Shown: positions 20,076-32,784 of the stretch, one piece after another | Layout of the letters: each line of letters starts with the position of its first letter | How positions within the stretch are numbered: position 1 is the first letter of the stretch | Assembly: GCF_010725485.1 (NCBI RefSeq) | Contig: NZ_AP022598.1 | Coordinates: forward strand, 5,332,001-5,396,000 | Direction of reading: 5' to 3' | Source of the DNA: Mycolicibacterium parafortuitum | Lineage (GTDB): Bacteria > Actinomycetota > Actinomycetes > Mycobacteriales > Mycobacteriaceae | Length of the DNA: 64,000 bases | Position numbers and translations under genes: made by a program | Notes under the pieces: generated by a model | What the model saw: the letters and a program-made list of their open reading frames with translations, nothing else | Told to the model about the DNA's origin: nothing | The model's database searches: none

Positions 20076-21560
20076 TCAGAGCGCAGTTGGCAGCGAACCC
20101 CGCGCGGCCTCGTAGGCCGCACCGACCCGATACAGCCGGTCATCGGCCAGTGCGGGCGCCATGATCTGCAGCCCGACCGGCAGGTTGTCGTCGGCGGACA
20201 GCCCCGACGGCACGGACATCCCGCAGTGCCCGGCCAGGTTCAGCGGCAGCGTGCACAGGTCGAACAGATACATCGCCAGCGGGTCGTCGACCTTCTCGCC
20301 GAGCCGGAACGCCGTTGACGGCGTCGTCGGCGTGACCAGCACGTCGACCTTCTGGTAGGCCTCGTCGAGATCGCGGGCGATCAGCGTGCGCACCTTCTGT
20401 GCCTGGTTGTAATAGGCGTCGTAATAGCCGGCCGACAGCGCGTAGGTGCCGATCATGATGCGGCGCTTGACCTCGGGGCCGAAGCCCGCGGCGCGGGTGA
20501 TCGCCATGACCTCCTCGGCGCTGTGCGTGCCGTCGTCGCCGGCGCGCAGCCCGTAACGCATGCCGTCGAACTTCGCCAGGTTCGACGACACCTCCGACGG
20601 CAGGATCAGGTAGTAGGCGGGCAACGAGTAGTCGAAGTGCGGGCAATCGACCTCGCTGACCTCGGCGCCGAGCGCGGTGAGCTGCTCGACGGCCGCGTTG
20701 AACGACGCCAGCACACCCGGCTGGTAGCCCTCGCCGCTGCGCAGTTGCTTGACCACCCCGATCCGCACACCCTTGAGGTCACCGGCGGCGCCGGCGCGGG
20801 CCGCAGCGACGACGTCGGGCACGGGTGCGTCGACCGAGGTCGAATCGCGCGGATCGTGTCCGGCGATGACCTGGTGTAGCAGCGCGGTGTCGAGCACGGT
20901 GCGCGCGCACGGACCGCCCTGGTCCAGCGACGACGCGCACGCGACCAATCCGTAGCGCGACACCGTTCCGTACGTCGGTTTCACCCCGACGGTCGCGGTG
21001 AGCGCGGCCGGCTGGCGGATGGAGCCACCGGTGTCGGTGCCGATGGCCAGCGGCGCCTGGAACGCCGCCAGCGCGGCGGCACTGCCACCGCCCGAACCGC
21101 CCGGCACCCGCTCGACGTCCCACGGGTTGCGCGTCGGGCCGTAGGCCGAGTTCTCCGTCGAGCTGCCCATCGCGAACTCGTCCATGTTGGTCTTGCCCAG
21201 GATCGGGATGCCCGCGGCGCGCAGCTTCGCGGTGACGGTCGCGTCGTACGGCGACGTCCACCCCTCCAGGATCTTCGAGCCGCACGTGGTCGGCATGTCG
21301 GTGGTGGTGAACACGTCCTTCAGCGCGAGCGGGACCCCGGCGAGCGGTGAGGCCGGACGCTCCCCCGCCGCGACGGCCTTGTCGACCGCCGCCGCGGCGG
21401 CCAGCGCCTCATCGGCGCCGACGTGCAGGAACGCGTGATAGTCACCGTCGGTCGCGGCGATCTGGTCGAGGAACGCCTGCGTCACCTCGGTGGAAGACAC
21501 CTCTTTGGCCGCGATCTTGGTCGCGAGGGTGTCGGCGTCGAGTCTGATCAGCTCGCTCAT
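20076..21560 (-). CDS. gatA: Asp-tRNA(Asn)/Glu-tRNA(Gln) amidotransferase subunit A
   Basis: 494 residues, amidase-signature enzyme that releases ammonia from glutamine for GatB. The Ser-cisSer-Lys triad is visible: Lys81 in LALKDVF, and the two serines in [12 protein letters not shown] and [11 protein letters not shown]. Length and C-terminus ([25 protein letters not shown]) are standard. The ATG at 21560 overlaps the gatC stop by 4 bp. pfkA starts 18 bp after the gatA stop. Confidence 0.96.
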   Translation of the reverse strand: MSELIRLDADTLATKIAAKEVSSTEVTQAFLDQIAATDGDYHAFLHVGADEALAAAAAVDKAVAAGERPASPLAGVPLALKDVFTTTDMPTTCGSKILEGWTSPYDATVTAKLRAAGIPILGKTNMDEFAMGSSTENSAYGPTRNPWDVERVPGGSGGGSAAALAAFQAPLAIGTDTGGSIRQPAALTATVGVKPTYGTVSRYGLVACASSLDQGGPCARTVLDTALLHQVIAGHDPRDSTSVDAPVPDVVAAARAGAAGDLKGVRIGVVKQLRSGEGYQPGVLASFNAAVEQLTALGAEVSEVDCPHFDYSLPAYYLILPSEVSSNLAKFDGMRYGLRAGDDGTHSAEEVMAITRAAGFGPEVKRRIMIGTYALSAGYYDAYYNQAQKVRTLIARDLDEAYQKVDVLVTPTTPSTAFRLGEKVDDPLAMYLFDLCTLPLNLAGHCGMSVPSGLSADDNLPVGLQIMAPALADDRLYRVGAAYEAARGSLPTAL

Positions 21561-21856
21561 TCGGCTTCTCCCAGAATCCTCGGCACCGCGAAACGGCCGT
21601 CTTCGGCCTGGGGTGCGGCGGCCAACGCCTCGTCCTGGGTCAGGCTCGGCAGCTGCTCGTCGGGGCGGAACACGTTGACGTCCGTCAACGGGTTGTCGGT
21701 GGCCTCGACGCCGGTGACGTCGACCGCCTGGATCTTGCCGACGTGGTTGAGGATGGCGTCGAGCTGACCGGCGAAGCTGTCCAGCTCGCTGTCGGTCAGG
21801 GCCAGGCGCGCGAGGCGCGCGAGGTGCGCAACCTCGTCTCGGGAGATCTGTGACAC
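21557..21856 (-). CDS. gatC: Asp-tRNA(Asn)/Glu-tRNA(Gln) amidotransferase subunit C
   Basis: 99 residues. GatC wraps around GatA and stabilises the GatAB interface. The [20 protein letters not shown] opening and [10 protein letters not shown] ending are typical. I chose GTG 21856, giving the same length as the M. tuberculosis protein; a GTG two codons upstream (21862) is possible. First gene of the gatC-gatA-pfkA-gatB-kinase series; the divergent ACT gene starts 132 bp away, so the promoter must lie between. Confidence 0.93.
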   Translation of the reverse strand: MSQISRDEVAHLARLARLALTDSELDSFAGQLDAILNHVGKIQAVDVTGVEATDNPLTDVNVFRPDEQLPSLTQDEALAAAPQAEDGRFAVPRILGEAE

Positions 21857-21988
21857 GACCACGAAGCCTAGTCCAGCCGCTCATGCGTCCCTCCCGGCGG
21901 AACTGCTTCGGCGGCCCGCCGCCCTGCCCTCGGGGCGGCCCGCCGCCCAAGTCGCCCGGGGCCGCCACTCCGTGACAAGGTGTTGGCC

Positions 21989-24777
<2,789 letters not shown>

Positions 24778-24850
24778 CTATCGAAGGGCACCGACAGCGT
24801 CGGCCGCGGTTCGCCGGACCCGGTCGGGACGGCTGCGTAGGCTGCTGTCC

Positions 24851-25252
24851 ATGCCGCATCCGATCATGTTTCGCGACGACGACATGGGGCTGGCAGAAGT
24901 GCGGAAGATCGCCCTGGGATTCCCGACGGCGTTCGAGAAGATCTCGTGGGGCAGACCGTGCTTCTGCGCGCCGAAGATGTTCGCGATCTTCGGGGGCAGC
25001 GTCAAGGGTGAGGGCAAGGGCGAGTACACCCAGTACCCGCACTCGGTCCTGGTGAAGGTCGACGAGAGCGACCGCAGGGCCCTTGAGCAGGATCGCCGGT
25101 TCTTCTTCCCGGCCTACCTCGGCCCGTTCGGCTGGCTGGGCCTCGACCTGACCGCGGCGAAGGTGGACTGGACGGAGGTCACCGAACTTCTCGACGCGTC
25201 CTTCCGCATGGTGGCAGCCAAGAAACTGATCAAGCAACTCGACCAACGTTGA
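24851..25252 (+). CDS. YjbR/MmcQ-family protein
   Basis: 133 residues. MGLAEVRKIALGFPTAFEKISWGRPCFC and the later FFFPAYLGPFGWLGLDL, WTEVTELLDASFRMVAAKKL are typical of the YjbR (MmcQ) fold, sometimes labelled DNA-binding because of its CyaY-like shape, but with no proven activity. ATG 24851 is the first start; ATG 24866 would drop five residues. No membrane or signal segment. The fatty acyl-CoA ligase begins 37 bp downstream on the same strand. Confidence 0.83.
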   Translation: MPHPIMFRDDDMGLAEVRKIALGFPTAFEKISWGRPCFCAPKMFAIFGGSVKGEGKGEYTQYPHSVLVKVDESDRRALEQDRRFFFPAYLGPFGWLGLDLTAAKVDWTEVTELLDASFRMVAAKKLIKQLDQR

Positions 25253-25289
25253 CCCCGCCCCCCCGCCCCGTGATTCGATCGGAGACACC

Positions 25290-26918
25290 ATGAGCTTCTC
25301 TAGCCCCTTCCCCGAAGTCGACATCCCCACCGCCAGCGTCTACGACTACCTGTTCGCCGGCCTGTCCGACTCGGACGATCCCCACCTGGACCGGGTGGCG
25401 CTGGTCGACGCGAAGTCGGGTCGCGAGACGACCTATCGGGAGATGGTCGCCCGCATCGACGCGTTCGCCGGGGCGCTGGCCGCCCGCGGCGTCGGTGTCG
25501 GCGACGTCGTCGGATTGCTGGCGCCGAACAGTTCGGCGTTCGCGGTGGCCTTCCACGGGATCCTGCGCGCCGGCGCGACGGCCACCACCATCAACGCGCT
25601 GTTCACCGCCAAGGACATCGCCAAACAGCTCACCGATTCCAAGGCCAAGACGCTCATCACGGTGTCGCCGTTGCTGGCGCAGGCCAAGGAGGCCGCCGTG
25701 CTGGCGGGTCTGTCCGACGAGGATCTGATCGTGCTCGACGGGCCAGGCCGCGACGGTTCCGGCGGCGGCGCCGGCCATCCCAACGCCGCCGACATCCATG
25801 CGTCGGGAACGGCTGCGCCACAAGTGCATTTCGCCCCGTCGTCGCATCTGGCGGCGCTGCCGTACAGCTCCGGGACGACCGGCAACCCGAAGGGTGTGAT
25901 GCTCACCCACCGCAACCTCGTCGCCAACGTCGCGCAGATCCGGCCGCTGCACGGCATGGTCGCCGACGATGTGGTGCTCGCCGTGCTGCCGTTCTTCCAC
26001 ATCTACGGGATGACGGTGCTGCTCAACGCCGCGGTGCACGCGCGGGCGAAGCTGGTGATCATGCCGAGTTTCGATCTCGGCGAGTTCCTCGGCAACATCG
26101 CCGAACACAAGTGCACGATCGCGTTCATCGCCCCGCCGGTCGCAGTGGCACTGGCGAAGCACCCGCTGGTCGACGACCACGATCTGTCCTCGCTGAAGGT
26201 CGTGATGTCCGGAGCGGCGCCGCTGGACGCCGACCTCGGGCACGCCGTCGCGAAACGCCTGGACTGCAAGGTGGTTCAGGGATACGGCATGAGTGAGCTC
26301 AGCCCGGTCAGCCACATCACCCCGTTCGACGGCGGCCGGGTCAACATGCACGAGGACGCTCCGCTGAGTTCGGTCGGCTGGACGGTCTCCAACGCCGCGT
26401 CCAAGCTCGTCGACCCGGAAACCCGCCGCGAGATCCAGGTCCCGGACGAGGGGGTCAGCGACACCGGCGAGTTGTGGTTCAAGGGACCGAACGTGATGGC
26501 CGGATACCTGAACAACGAGGCCGCGACGAAGGAGACGATCGACGAGGACGGCTGGTTGCACACCGGTGACCTGGCGCGGGTCGATGCCCGCGGGCTGGTC
26601 TACATCGTCGACCGGCTCAAGGAACTGATCAAGTACAAGGGCTATCAGGTGCCGCCCGCCGAACTGGAGGCCGTGCTGCTGTCGCATCCCGACATCGCCG
26701 ATGCCGCCGTGGTGGGCGCGCCAGACGCCGACGGTGAAGAGGTGCCGAAGGCCTTCGTGGTGACGCAGGCCGGCGCGCAGCTGACCGAGTCCGAGGTGAT
26801 GGAGTTCGTGGCCGGACACGTCGCCCCGTACAAGAAGGTCCGCCAGGTGGCGTTCATCGACGCGATCCCGAAGTCGGCCTCCGGCAAGATTCTTCGCAAG
26901 GATCTGCGGACCCCCTAG
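25290..26918 (+). CDS. Acyl-CoA ligase of the 4-coumarate-CoA ligase/FadD class
   Basis: 542 residues, ANL superfamily. AMP-binding loop YSSGTTGNPKGVMLTH about residues 190-205, A5 motif GYGMSELSP, A7 TGDLARVD, hinge and A8 (YIVDRLKELIKYKGYQVPPAELE), and the C-terminal catalytic Lys in PKSASGKILRKDL. It converts a carboxylate to the CoA thioester via the adenylate. The VPPAELE signature leans to the 4-coumarate/aryl or medium-chain branch rather than long-chain FadD, but substrate cannot be assigned. GGAGACACC precedes the ATG. The gene ends 4 bp inside the convergent diguanylate cyclase. Not present at this point in M. tuberculosis as I recall. Confidence 0.9.
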   Translation: MSFSSPFPEVDIPTASVYDYLFAGLSDSDDPHLDRVALVDAKSGRETTYREMVARIDAFAGALAARGVGVGDVVGLLAPNSSAFAVAFHGILRAGATATTINALFTAKDIAKQLTDSKAKTLITVSPLLAQAKEAAVLAGLSDEDLIVLDGPGRDGSGGGAGHPNAADIHASGTAAPQVHFAPSSHLAALPYSSGTTGNPKGVMLTHRNLVANVAQIRPLHGMVADDVVLAVLPFFHIYGMTVLLNAAVHARAKLVIMPSFDLGEFLGNIAEHKCTIAFIAPPVAVALAKHPLVDDHDLSSLKVVMSGAAPLDADLGHAVAKRLDCKVVQGYGMSELSPVSHITPFDGGRVNMHEDAPLSSVGWTVSNAASKLVDPETRREIQVPDEGVSDTGELWFKGPNVMAGYLNNEAATKETIDEDGWLHTGDLARVDARGLVYIVDRLKELIKYKGYQVPPAELEAVLLSHPDIADAAVVGAPDADGEEVPKAFVVTQAGAQLTESEVMEFVAGHVAPYKKVRQVAFIDAIPKSASGKILRKDLRTP

Positions 26919-28735
26919 CGGCGCGCGAGCTGATCCCTGCCGCGGCTCTTGGCTTCGTACAGCGCCTTGTCGGCGCGCACCACCGTCTCGGTGAGGGTGT
27001 CTCCTGGTCTGTGGCCGGTGTACCCGATCGAACAGGTCTGCCCGAACGGCACGCAGGCCCGGATCCGGTTGAGCATCGTCTGTGCCCGCTGCGGGTCGGT
27101 GCCCGGCAACGCCAGGATGAATTCCTCACCGCCCCACCGGGCGAAGATGTCCTGCTGGCGAATCGACGCGCCCGCGGCCCCGGCGAACTGCTGCAGCAGC
27201 AGATCCCCGGCGGTGTGGCCCCGGGTGTCGTTGTAACCCTTGAAGTTGTCGAGGTCGATCACCGCGACCGTCAGCGGTGAGGCCTCGGAGACGCTCGCCA
27301 GCAGCGGGGTCACCTGGGCGTCCCAGGCGCTGCGGTTGAGCACCCCGGTCAGCGGGTCGGTCGACGCCGAGTGTTTCAGCGCCGCATGCGCGGCCACCGC
27401 CTCCGACACGTCGCGCACCTCGAGCTGGACGCTGCGCTCCCCCGAGTGCTTGACCACCGTCGCGTTGAACTCGACCAGAAGCTCGGTGCCGTCATGCCTG
27501 CGTAGTACGCCGCGCTGCGAGCGCACGATGCCGGTGGTGGACAGCGTCTCGTCGAGGAGGGCCTGCGTCACGGAGCGGATGCGCTCGGGCACGAAATCCA
27601 TCGCCGAGACCAGCGCGACGTCCTCGGCCGACGCCACCCCGAGCAGCGCGACCCCGGCGGGGTTGACGTAGGCGATCCTGCCCTCGGTGTCGACGACGAC
27701 GACCGGATCCTGGGACTGCTCGACCAGCGCGCGCCACCGTTCCTCGGCCGCGGCGTGCGCAGCGCGGGCGGCGGCGAGCTCGGTCACATCGGTCGACACG
27801 CCGCCGACACCGCTGACCTCACCGGCCTCGTCGGTGAGCGGGAACTTCGTGGAGCGATAGATGTGCACCGAGCCGTCCGGGTGGACCACCTCTTCGCTGA
27901 ACACCTGCCGTTCGCGGGTGGTCATGATCTGCCGGTCGTTGCGTCGGTAGTGCTCGGCGATGTCCTTTTCGAAGAAGTCGAAATCGGTGCCGCCGATCAG
28001 CGAGCGGCCCGCGTTGGTGACGTCCTGCAGCGCACGGTTGGCCATCACGAAGCGGCCGTCGACATCCTTGGCGAAGACCAGCACATCGGGGTGGTCGAGC
28101 ACGCCGCTGAGCATGCGCTGCTGTTGACGGGCCAGTTCGGAGTCGGGTTCGTTTGCGCGGCTTCGCAACTCCAGCAGAGCCAGCACCTGCCGGGCCAGGG
28201 TGCGAAGGTACCGGCGCTGCGCGTCGGTCAGGGCCCGCGGGCGGCGATCCAGCACACAGACCGCCCCGATCCGGTGCCCGTCGGCGGTGACGATCGGCAT
28301 GGCCGCGCCGAACCGCAGATGCGGTGCACCGGTGACCATCGGATGGCCGGCGAACCGGGCGTCGGCGTGGGTGTCGGCGATCTCGACCAGCGCACCGTCC
28401 TCGACGGCGATGCCGCAGAACGACATCTCCCGCGCGACGTCGGACAGGCCCACCCCGTGACCGGATTTGATCCACACCCGGTCGGCGTCGACGAACCCGA
28501 TCAACGCCATCGGGGCGTCGCACACCGCCGCCGCGAGCTCGGTCAGACCGTCGAAGGACTCTTCCGGCTCGGTGTCGAGGATCTCGAGCGAGCCGAGCAC
28601 CCGAAGGCGCGCGGTCTCGTCGTGGCCGGGCGATGACCCTCGATTCGAGAGCTTCCCCGACACTGCATCAACCCCGTGACTCTTGCGTACTCGCACCCCC
28701 GCGCCGGCACCGCCGGCATCCTTCGCGACTGACAC
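26915..28735 (-). CDS. GAF-PAS-PAS-GGDEF diguanylate cyclase
   Basis: About 606 residues, cytoplasmic. Order: GAF (about 45-195, LRVLGSLEILDTEPEESFDGLTELAA...), PAS1 (about 205-325), PAS2 (about 330-445), GGDEF (450-606). The active site is RWGGEEF (GGEEF at 535-539), a competent GGDEF variant, and RQQD lies exactly five residues before it, a complete allosteric I-site (RxxD) for c-di-GMP feedback. No EAL or HD-GYP domain is attached. It should make c-di-GMP from two GTP in response to ligands or redox cues sensed by the GAF/PAS domains. The GTG start at 28735 is uncertain; conservation begins only around residue 40. Confidence 0.9.
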   Translation of the reverse strand: MSVAKDAGGAGAGVRVRKSHGVDAVSGKLSNRGSSPGHDETARLRVLGSLEILDTEPEESFDGLTELAAAVCDAPMALIGFVDADRVWIKSGHGVGLSDVAREMSFCGIAVEDGALVEIADTHADARFAGHPMVTGAPHLRFGAAMPIVTADGHRIGAVCVLDRRPRALTDAQRRYLRTLARQVLALLELRSRANEPDSELARQQQRMLSGVLDHPDVLVFAKDVDGRFVMANRALQDVTNAGRSLIGGTDFDFFEKDIAEHYRRNDRQIMTTRERQVFSEEVVHPDGSVHIYRSTKFPLTDEAGEVSGVGGVSTDVTELAAARAAHAAAEERWRALVEQSQDPVVVVDTEGRIAYVNPAGVALLGVASAEDVALVSAMDFVPERIRSVTQALLDETLSTTGIVRSQRGVLRRHDGTELLVEFNATVVKHSGERSVQLEVRDVSEAVAAHAALKHSASTDPLTGVLNRSAWDAQVTPLLASVSEASPLTVAVIDLDNFKGYNDTRGHTAGDLLLQQFAGAAGASIRQQDIFARWGGEEFILALPGTDPQRAQTMLNRIRACVPFGQTCSIGYTGHRPGDTLTETVVRADKALYEAKSRGRDQLARR

Positions 28736-28770
28736 TAGCCCACGTTCAGGACCGCCTCAGCGCTAAAACT

Positions 28771-29781
28771 TCAAACGCCGTCCGGATCCTCGGCCAGACC
28801 GTCGGCGGCGCGCTGCGCCAGTTCGACCGCTCTGCGGGCCCATTCGCCGGTTGCTGCGGCCAGCCCACACGCGGGGCTGACCCCGATCCGCTCCCGCAGC
28901 ACGGTCCTGGCGAACCCCAGGCGGTCGGTGACGCCGGCGACCGCCGCGGCGATCTGTTCGGCCGACGTGCGCGCTGCGGGCGCGGAGGTGGGGACCGCGC
29001 CGATCACCACGGTCCGGCCCGAGTCGACGAACTCGCCGATCCCGTCCAGGTCGGCGGCGGACAGCGTGTTCAGATCCACCGAAACGGCGCTGATCACGCT
29101 GCGCTGCAAGAGTTTCCATGGAAGATCCGGGGCGCAGCTGTGCACGGCGACGTCACCGCCGACCGTCGCTGCGCACTCGTCGAGCAGCACCGTGACCAGC
29201 GACTCGTCGACCGGGTGGACCGGGTTCAGGCTGCTCACCCCGGTCAGCCTGCCGGCCAGCGCGGCGGGCAGCGTCGGCTCGTCGAACTGGACCACCACCG
29301 GGCTCTCCAGCCGGCGCGCCAGATTTCTGCGGTGCTCGGCCACCCCTTCGGCCAGCGACGCGCTCAGATCGCGGACCGCTCCGGCGTCGGTGATGGCCCG
29401 GTGCCCACCGCCCAGCTCCAGGTGCGCGGCCAAGGTGATCGGTCCGGGCGCCTGCAGCTTCAGCGCCCGTTCGCTGCCGCGCAAGCCGGCCTTCTCCCAC
29501 GCCTCCTCCAGCGCGTCGAGATCCTCGTCGAGGAAACTGACGGCCCGCCGGGTGGCCGAGGTCCGCCCAGAGGCGACGCGGTATCCGCGCGGCACCGTGT
29601 CCATCGTGATGTCGACCAGCAGCGCGGCGGCGCGGCCGATCAGGTCGGCGCCGACACCGCGGGCGGGCAACTCGACCAGATGCGGCAGATGGTGCAACTC
29701 ACCGACGACGATCTCGGCGGCCTCCCTGGCAGCGGTGCCGGGCCAGGATCCGATGCCGGTCGCCGTCGCGAAAACACTCAC
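28771..29781 (-). CDS. MetE C-domain-like protein (cobalamin-independent methionine synthase family)
   Basis: 336 residues, equal to the C-terminal half of MetE but without its N-terminal half. Zinc-site residues appear conserved: HSC in VAVHSCAPDLPW and the late Cys in GVSPACGLAAATGEW. The N-terminus ATGIGSWPG and the PPITLA-like LQAPGPITLAAHLE segment fit the UROD/MetE barrel. Orthologue of Rv3015c. It may transfer methyl groups to a thiol other than homocysteine; activity is unknown. GTG 29781 is chosen since GVSVFATATGIGSWPG starts the conserved region and GGGCGA precedes it. It lies 35 bp upstream of the diguanylate cyclase on the same strand. Confidence 0.82.
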   Translation of the reverse strand: MSVFATATGIGSWPGTAAREAAEIVVGELHHLPHLVELPARGVGADLIGRAAALLVDITMDTVPRGYRVASGRTSATRRAVSFLDEDLDALEEAWEKAGLRGSERALKLQAPGPITLAAHLELGGGHRAITDAGAVRDLSASLAEGVAEHRRNLARRLESPVVVQFDEPTLPAALAGRLTGVSSLNPVHPVDESLVTVLLDECAATVGGDVAVHSCAPDLPWKLLQRSVISAVSVDLNTLSAADLDGIGEFVDSGRTVVIGAVPTSAPAARTSAEQIAAAVAGVTDRLGFARTVLRERIGVSPACGLAAATGEWARRAVELAQRAADGLAEDPDGV

Positions 29782-29816
29782 TCGCCCGACGATATGCGAC
29801 GGGTTAGGGTTCGGGT

Positions 29817-30455
29817 ATGACGGGCCGCGCGTGCGCCTCGCTGATGTGCGCCACCGCGATACTGGCCGCCGGGTGCGCGCAGAGCGTTTCCGGCGTCGCG
29901 GTCCGTGCGGTACCGGCGATCGACGAGGACTCCCGCTCACCGGTCGACGTCGACTCGGTGTTGCTCGACCGCGCGCAGATGCAGGCCGTCACCGGAGCCG
30001 GTGCGGACCTGACGATGATCCCGGGAACCGACACCAAAGCTCCGGTGGATATCGAGTTCCTGATGGAAACCGTTGTACCGCAATGCCAGTGGGTTTACGC
30101 CGAGACCCGGCTGTTCGGCGACGAGATCGAGGAGTTCCACAAGAACACCTATCAGCACCCGCCCCGCGGGGGCCTGATCTCGCAGGCGGCCGCCGGATAC
30201 CGCGACGCTGCCGCCGCGCAGCGGGCCTTCGATTCGGTGGTCGAGCAGATCGCGCGGTGCGGTGACACCGGCGCCGGTGCGGCGATGGTCGGTGAGGTGT
30301 CGGCGACCCCGGAGTCGATCCAGACCAGGCCCGGCGCCTGCGGCCGCGACTACCGGGTGAAGTCCGCGGTGCTCGTCGAGGTCACGTTCTGCGCGTTCCC
30401 CGATTCGGTGCCCGACATCGTGATGACCAACATCATGGCCAACATCTCGGGCTGA
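29817..30455 (+). CDS. lpqA: Lipoprotein LpqA-like (PknH_C-type sensor domain)
   Basis: 212 residues. The signal peptide ends with lipobox LAAGC (Cys20). The mature part has the pattern of the extracellular PknH_C domain family: DSVLLDRAQMQAVTGAG, then CQWVYAETRLFG and paired cysteines in IARCGD, PGACGRDY and VTFCAFP that probably form two disulfides. Orthologue of LpqA (Rv3016) by position. Probably a surface-exposed binding protein; ligand unknown. Divergent from the MetE-like gene (35 bp) and convergent with mnmA, 1 bp between stops. Confidence 0.83.
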   Translation: MTGRACASLMCATAILAAGCAQSVSGVAVRAVPAIDEDSRSPVDVDSVLLDRAQMQAVTGAGADLTMIPGTDTKAPVDIEFLMETVVPQCQWVYAETRLFGDEIEEFHKNTYQHPPRGGLISQAAAGYRDAAAAQRAFDSVVEQIARCGDTGAGAAMVGEVSATPESIQTRPGACGRDYRVKSAVLVEVTFCAFPDSVPDIVMTNIMANISG

Positions 30456-30456
30456 G

Positions 30457-31530
30457 TCAGCGTGCGGCGCGGATCGTCGCGCTGGCCAGCACCTCGTCGC
30501 CGTCGGGGTCGGGACGGTAGAGCACCAGTGTCTGGCCGGGCGCCACCCCGCGCAGCGGGCTGCGCAGCGTCACGTGCAGGGTCTCGCCGCGCAGTTCGGC
30601 GACCGCGTCGGCGATGCCGCCGTGGGCACGGACCTGGACCACGCCCTCGACCGGTCCGTGCGGCGCGACACCGGCGGTGAACACCGGCGCATCGCCCTCC
30701 AGGGTGCCGACCTCGAGATCGTCGACGGTGCCGACCTGGACGGTGCCGGTCTGCGCGTCGATCCCGGTCACATAGCGCGGGCGCCCGTCAGGACCGGGAC
30801 CGGGGATGCCCAGGCCCTTGCGCTGCCCGATCGTGAAGCCGTGCACGCCGTCGTGTTCGGCGAGCACCGTGCCCGCCGAGTCCACCACGCTGCCGCGGCG
30901 CACCCCGATCCGGGCGCCGAGAAAGGCCTGGGTGTCGCCGGACGGGATGAAGCAGATGTCGTGACTGTCGGCCTTGTCGGCCACCGCCAGGCCGCGGCGC
31001 GCGGCCTCCTCACGGATCTGGGACTTCGGGGTGTCGCCGATCGGGAACAGGGCGTGGCGCAACTGTTCGGCGGTCAGCACCGCGAGCACGTAGGACTGGT
31101 CCTTGTCGTGGTCGACGGCGCGGCGCAGCCTGCCGTTCTCCAGGCGGGCGTAGTGACCGGTGGCCAGCGCGTCGAAGCCGAGCGCGAGCGCACGAGATGC
31201 CAACGCGGAGAACTTGATGCGCTCGTTGCAGCGCACACACGGGTTGGGCGTCTCGCCGCGTGCGTAGGCCTCGACGAAGTCGTCGATCACGTCCTCTTTG
31301 AAACGGTCGGCGAAATCCCAGACGTAGAACGGGATTCCGAGCACGTCGGCGACCCGGCGGGCATCTCCGGCGTCCTCCTTGGAGCAGCAGCCGCGAGACC
31401 CCGTGCGCAGCGTCCCCGGCGCCGAGGACAGCGCCAGATGCACGCCGACGACGTCGTGTCCGGCGTCGACCATCCTGGCGGCGGCCACCGAGGAGTCCAC
31501 GCCACCGCTCATCGCGACCAGTACCCGCAT
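30457..31530 (-). CDS. mnmA: tRNA-specific 2-thiouridylase MnmA
   Basis: 357 residues. Adds sulfur to U34 of Lys, Glu and Gln tRNAs. PP-loop AMSGGVDSS at residues 6-14, first catalytic Cys in [12 protein letters not shown] and second in [10 protein letters not shown], tRNA-contact TGHYAR and the C-terminal beta-barrel domain ([12 protein letters not shown]...). The start ATG 31530 is two bases past the iscS stop, so the sulfur donor and thiolase are one transcriptional unit. Also named trmU. The tRNA-Gln and gltX elsewhere in the window supply one of its substrates. Confidence 0.96.
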   Translation of the reverse strand: MRVLVAMSGGVDSSVAAARMVDAGHDVVGVHLALSSAPGTLRTGSRGCCSKEDAGDARRVADVLGIPFYVWDFADRFKEDVIDDFVEAYARGETPNPCVRCNERIKFSALASRALALGFDALATGHYARLENGRLRRAVDHDKDQSYVLAVLTAEQLRHALFPIGDTPKSQIREEAARRGLAVADKADSHDICFIPSGDTQAFLGARIGVRRGSVVDSAGTVLAEHDGVHGFTIGQRKGLGIPGPGPDGRPRYVTGIDAQTGTVQVGTVDDLEVGTLEGDAPVFTAGVAPHGPVEGVVQVRAHGGIADAVAELRGETLHVTLRSPLRGVAPGQTLVLYRPDPDGDEVLASATIRAAR

Positions 31531-31532
31531 CG

Positions 31533-32738
31533 TCAGTGCCGTCCCGAACTGGCCAGTGCCGCCTGCCGGGCCCGTTCCACCGCCGCGGGCAGCACGTCGA
31601 GCGCCGCGTCGATGTCGGCGTCGGTGCTGGTGTGGCCCAGCGACAGCCGCAGCGAGCCCCGCGCGTTCGCCGGGTCGGCGCCCATCGCGGTCAGCACGTG
31701 CGAGGGCTGCGCCACCCCCGCGGTACACGCTGACCCGGTGGAGCACTCGATTCCCTTGGCATCCAACAACATCAGCAGGGAATCGCCCTCACACCCGCGA
31801 AAGGTGAAGTGTGCGTTGCCGGGAAGCCGGCCCGCGCCGGGCGCCCCGTTGACGTCGACATCGTCGATCCTGTCGAGGACACCGTCGACCAGCCGGTCGC
31901 GCAGGTCCCGCACCCGGGTGGTCACCGCATCCATGGTCTCGACGGCGGCGCGCGCGGCGGCGGTCATCCCGACGACCCCGGCGACGTCCTGCGTACCGGA
32001 ACGCACGTCGCGCTCCTGGCCGCCGCCGTGCAACAGCGGGACACAGGCCGCGTCACGGCGGAGCAGCAGCGCGCCGACACCGGTGGGCCCGCCGAACTTG
32101 TGCGCCGTGACGCTCATCGCCGCCAGCCCGCTGGCGGTGAAGTCGATCGGCAGCTGACCGATGGCCTGCACCGCGTCGCTGTGCATGGGGATTCCGAATT
32201 CGGCTGCGACAGCGACGAGTTCGGCGATCGGCTGAATCGTTCCGACCTCGTTGTTGGCCCACATCACCGAGACCAGCGCGACGTCGTCGGCCGAGGTGAG
32301 CGCGGCGCGCAGATCCGCGGGGCGCACGGTGCCGTGCCGATCGACCGGCAGCCAGGTCACTTCGGCGTCCTCGTGCTCGACCAGCCATTCCACCGCATCG
32401 AGGACGGCGTGGTGCTCGATGGGCGTGGTGATGATCCGGCGCCGAGTCGGCGCGGCATCGTGGCGGGCCCAGTACATGCCCTTGACGGCGAGGTTGTCGC
32501 TCTCGGTGCCGCCCGCGGTGAAGATCACCTCGGACGGTCGGGCGCCGAGCAGCTGCGCGAGTTCTTCGCGCGACTCCTCCAGGCGCCTCCGGGCGGCCCG
32601 GCCGGAGCCGTGCAGTGAGGCCGCGTTGCCGACGGTGGCCAGCACGGCCGTCATCGCCTCGATGGCGGCAGGGCGCATCGGGGTGGTGGCGGCGTGGTCG
32701 AGGTAGACCGGCCTGGCAGAGGGCCCGGACACAGACAT
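31533..32738 (-). CDS. iscS: Cysteine desulfurase
   Basis: 401 residues, PLP enzyme mobilising sulfur from cysteine. N-terminal [15 protein letters not shown] Lys in [12 protein letters not shown], and the persulfide loop Cys in [12 protein letters not shown] are intact, with the long class I active-site loop. Orthologue of Rv3025c. It likely supplies mnmA directly downstream and possibly Fe-S assembly; no iscU/iscA is adjacent. ATG 32738 ([17 protein letters not shown]) is chosen; the open frame runs 44 codons further into the acyltransferase gene. The upstream gene ends 46 bp away. Confidence 0.95.
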   Translation of the reverse strand: MSVSGPSARPVYLDHAATTPMRPAAIEAMTAVLATVGNAASLHGSGRAARRRLEESREELAQLLGARPSEVIFTAGGTESDNLAVKGMYWARHDAAPTRRRIITTPIEHHAVLDAVEWLVEHEDAEVTWLPVDRHGTVRPADLRAALTSADDVALVSVMWANNEVGTIQPIAELVAVAAEFGIPMHSDAVQAIGQLPIDFTASGLAAMSVTAHKFGGPTGVGALLLRRDAACVPLLHGGGQERDVRSGTQDVAGVVGMTAAARAAVETMDAVTTRVRDLRDRLVDGVLDRIDDVDVNGAPGAGRLPGNAHFTFRGCEGDSLLMLLDAKGIECSTGSACTAGVAQPSHVLTAMGADPANARGSLRLSLGHTSTDADIDAALDVLPAAVERARQAALASSGRH

Positions 32739-32784
32739 AACCGTTCCAGGATAGCCGCCGCCGGCCCGGTGCCCCGTATCGCGC

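Noticed and set aside
25290..28735. Recent horizontal transfer of the acyl-CoA ligase/diguanylate cyclase segment.
   Set aside because: The segment seems absent from the M. tuberculosis order, but base composition and codon use look like the surroundings and no mobile-element traces flank it; loss in the M. tuberculosis lineage is as likely.
29817..30457. Site of the esxQ/PE/PPE/IS block known downstream of lpqA in M. tuberculosis.
   Set aside because: Here lpqA and mnmA stops are one base apart, with no remnant of ESX, PE/PPE or transposase sequence.
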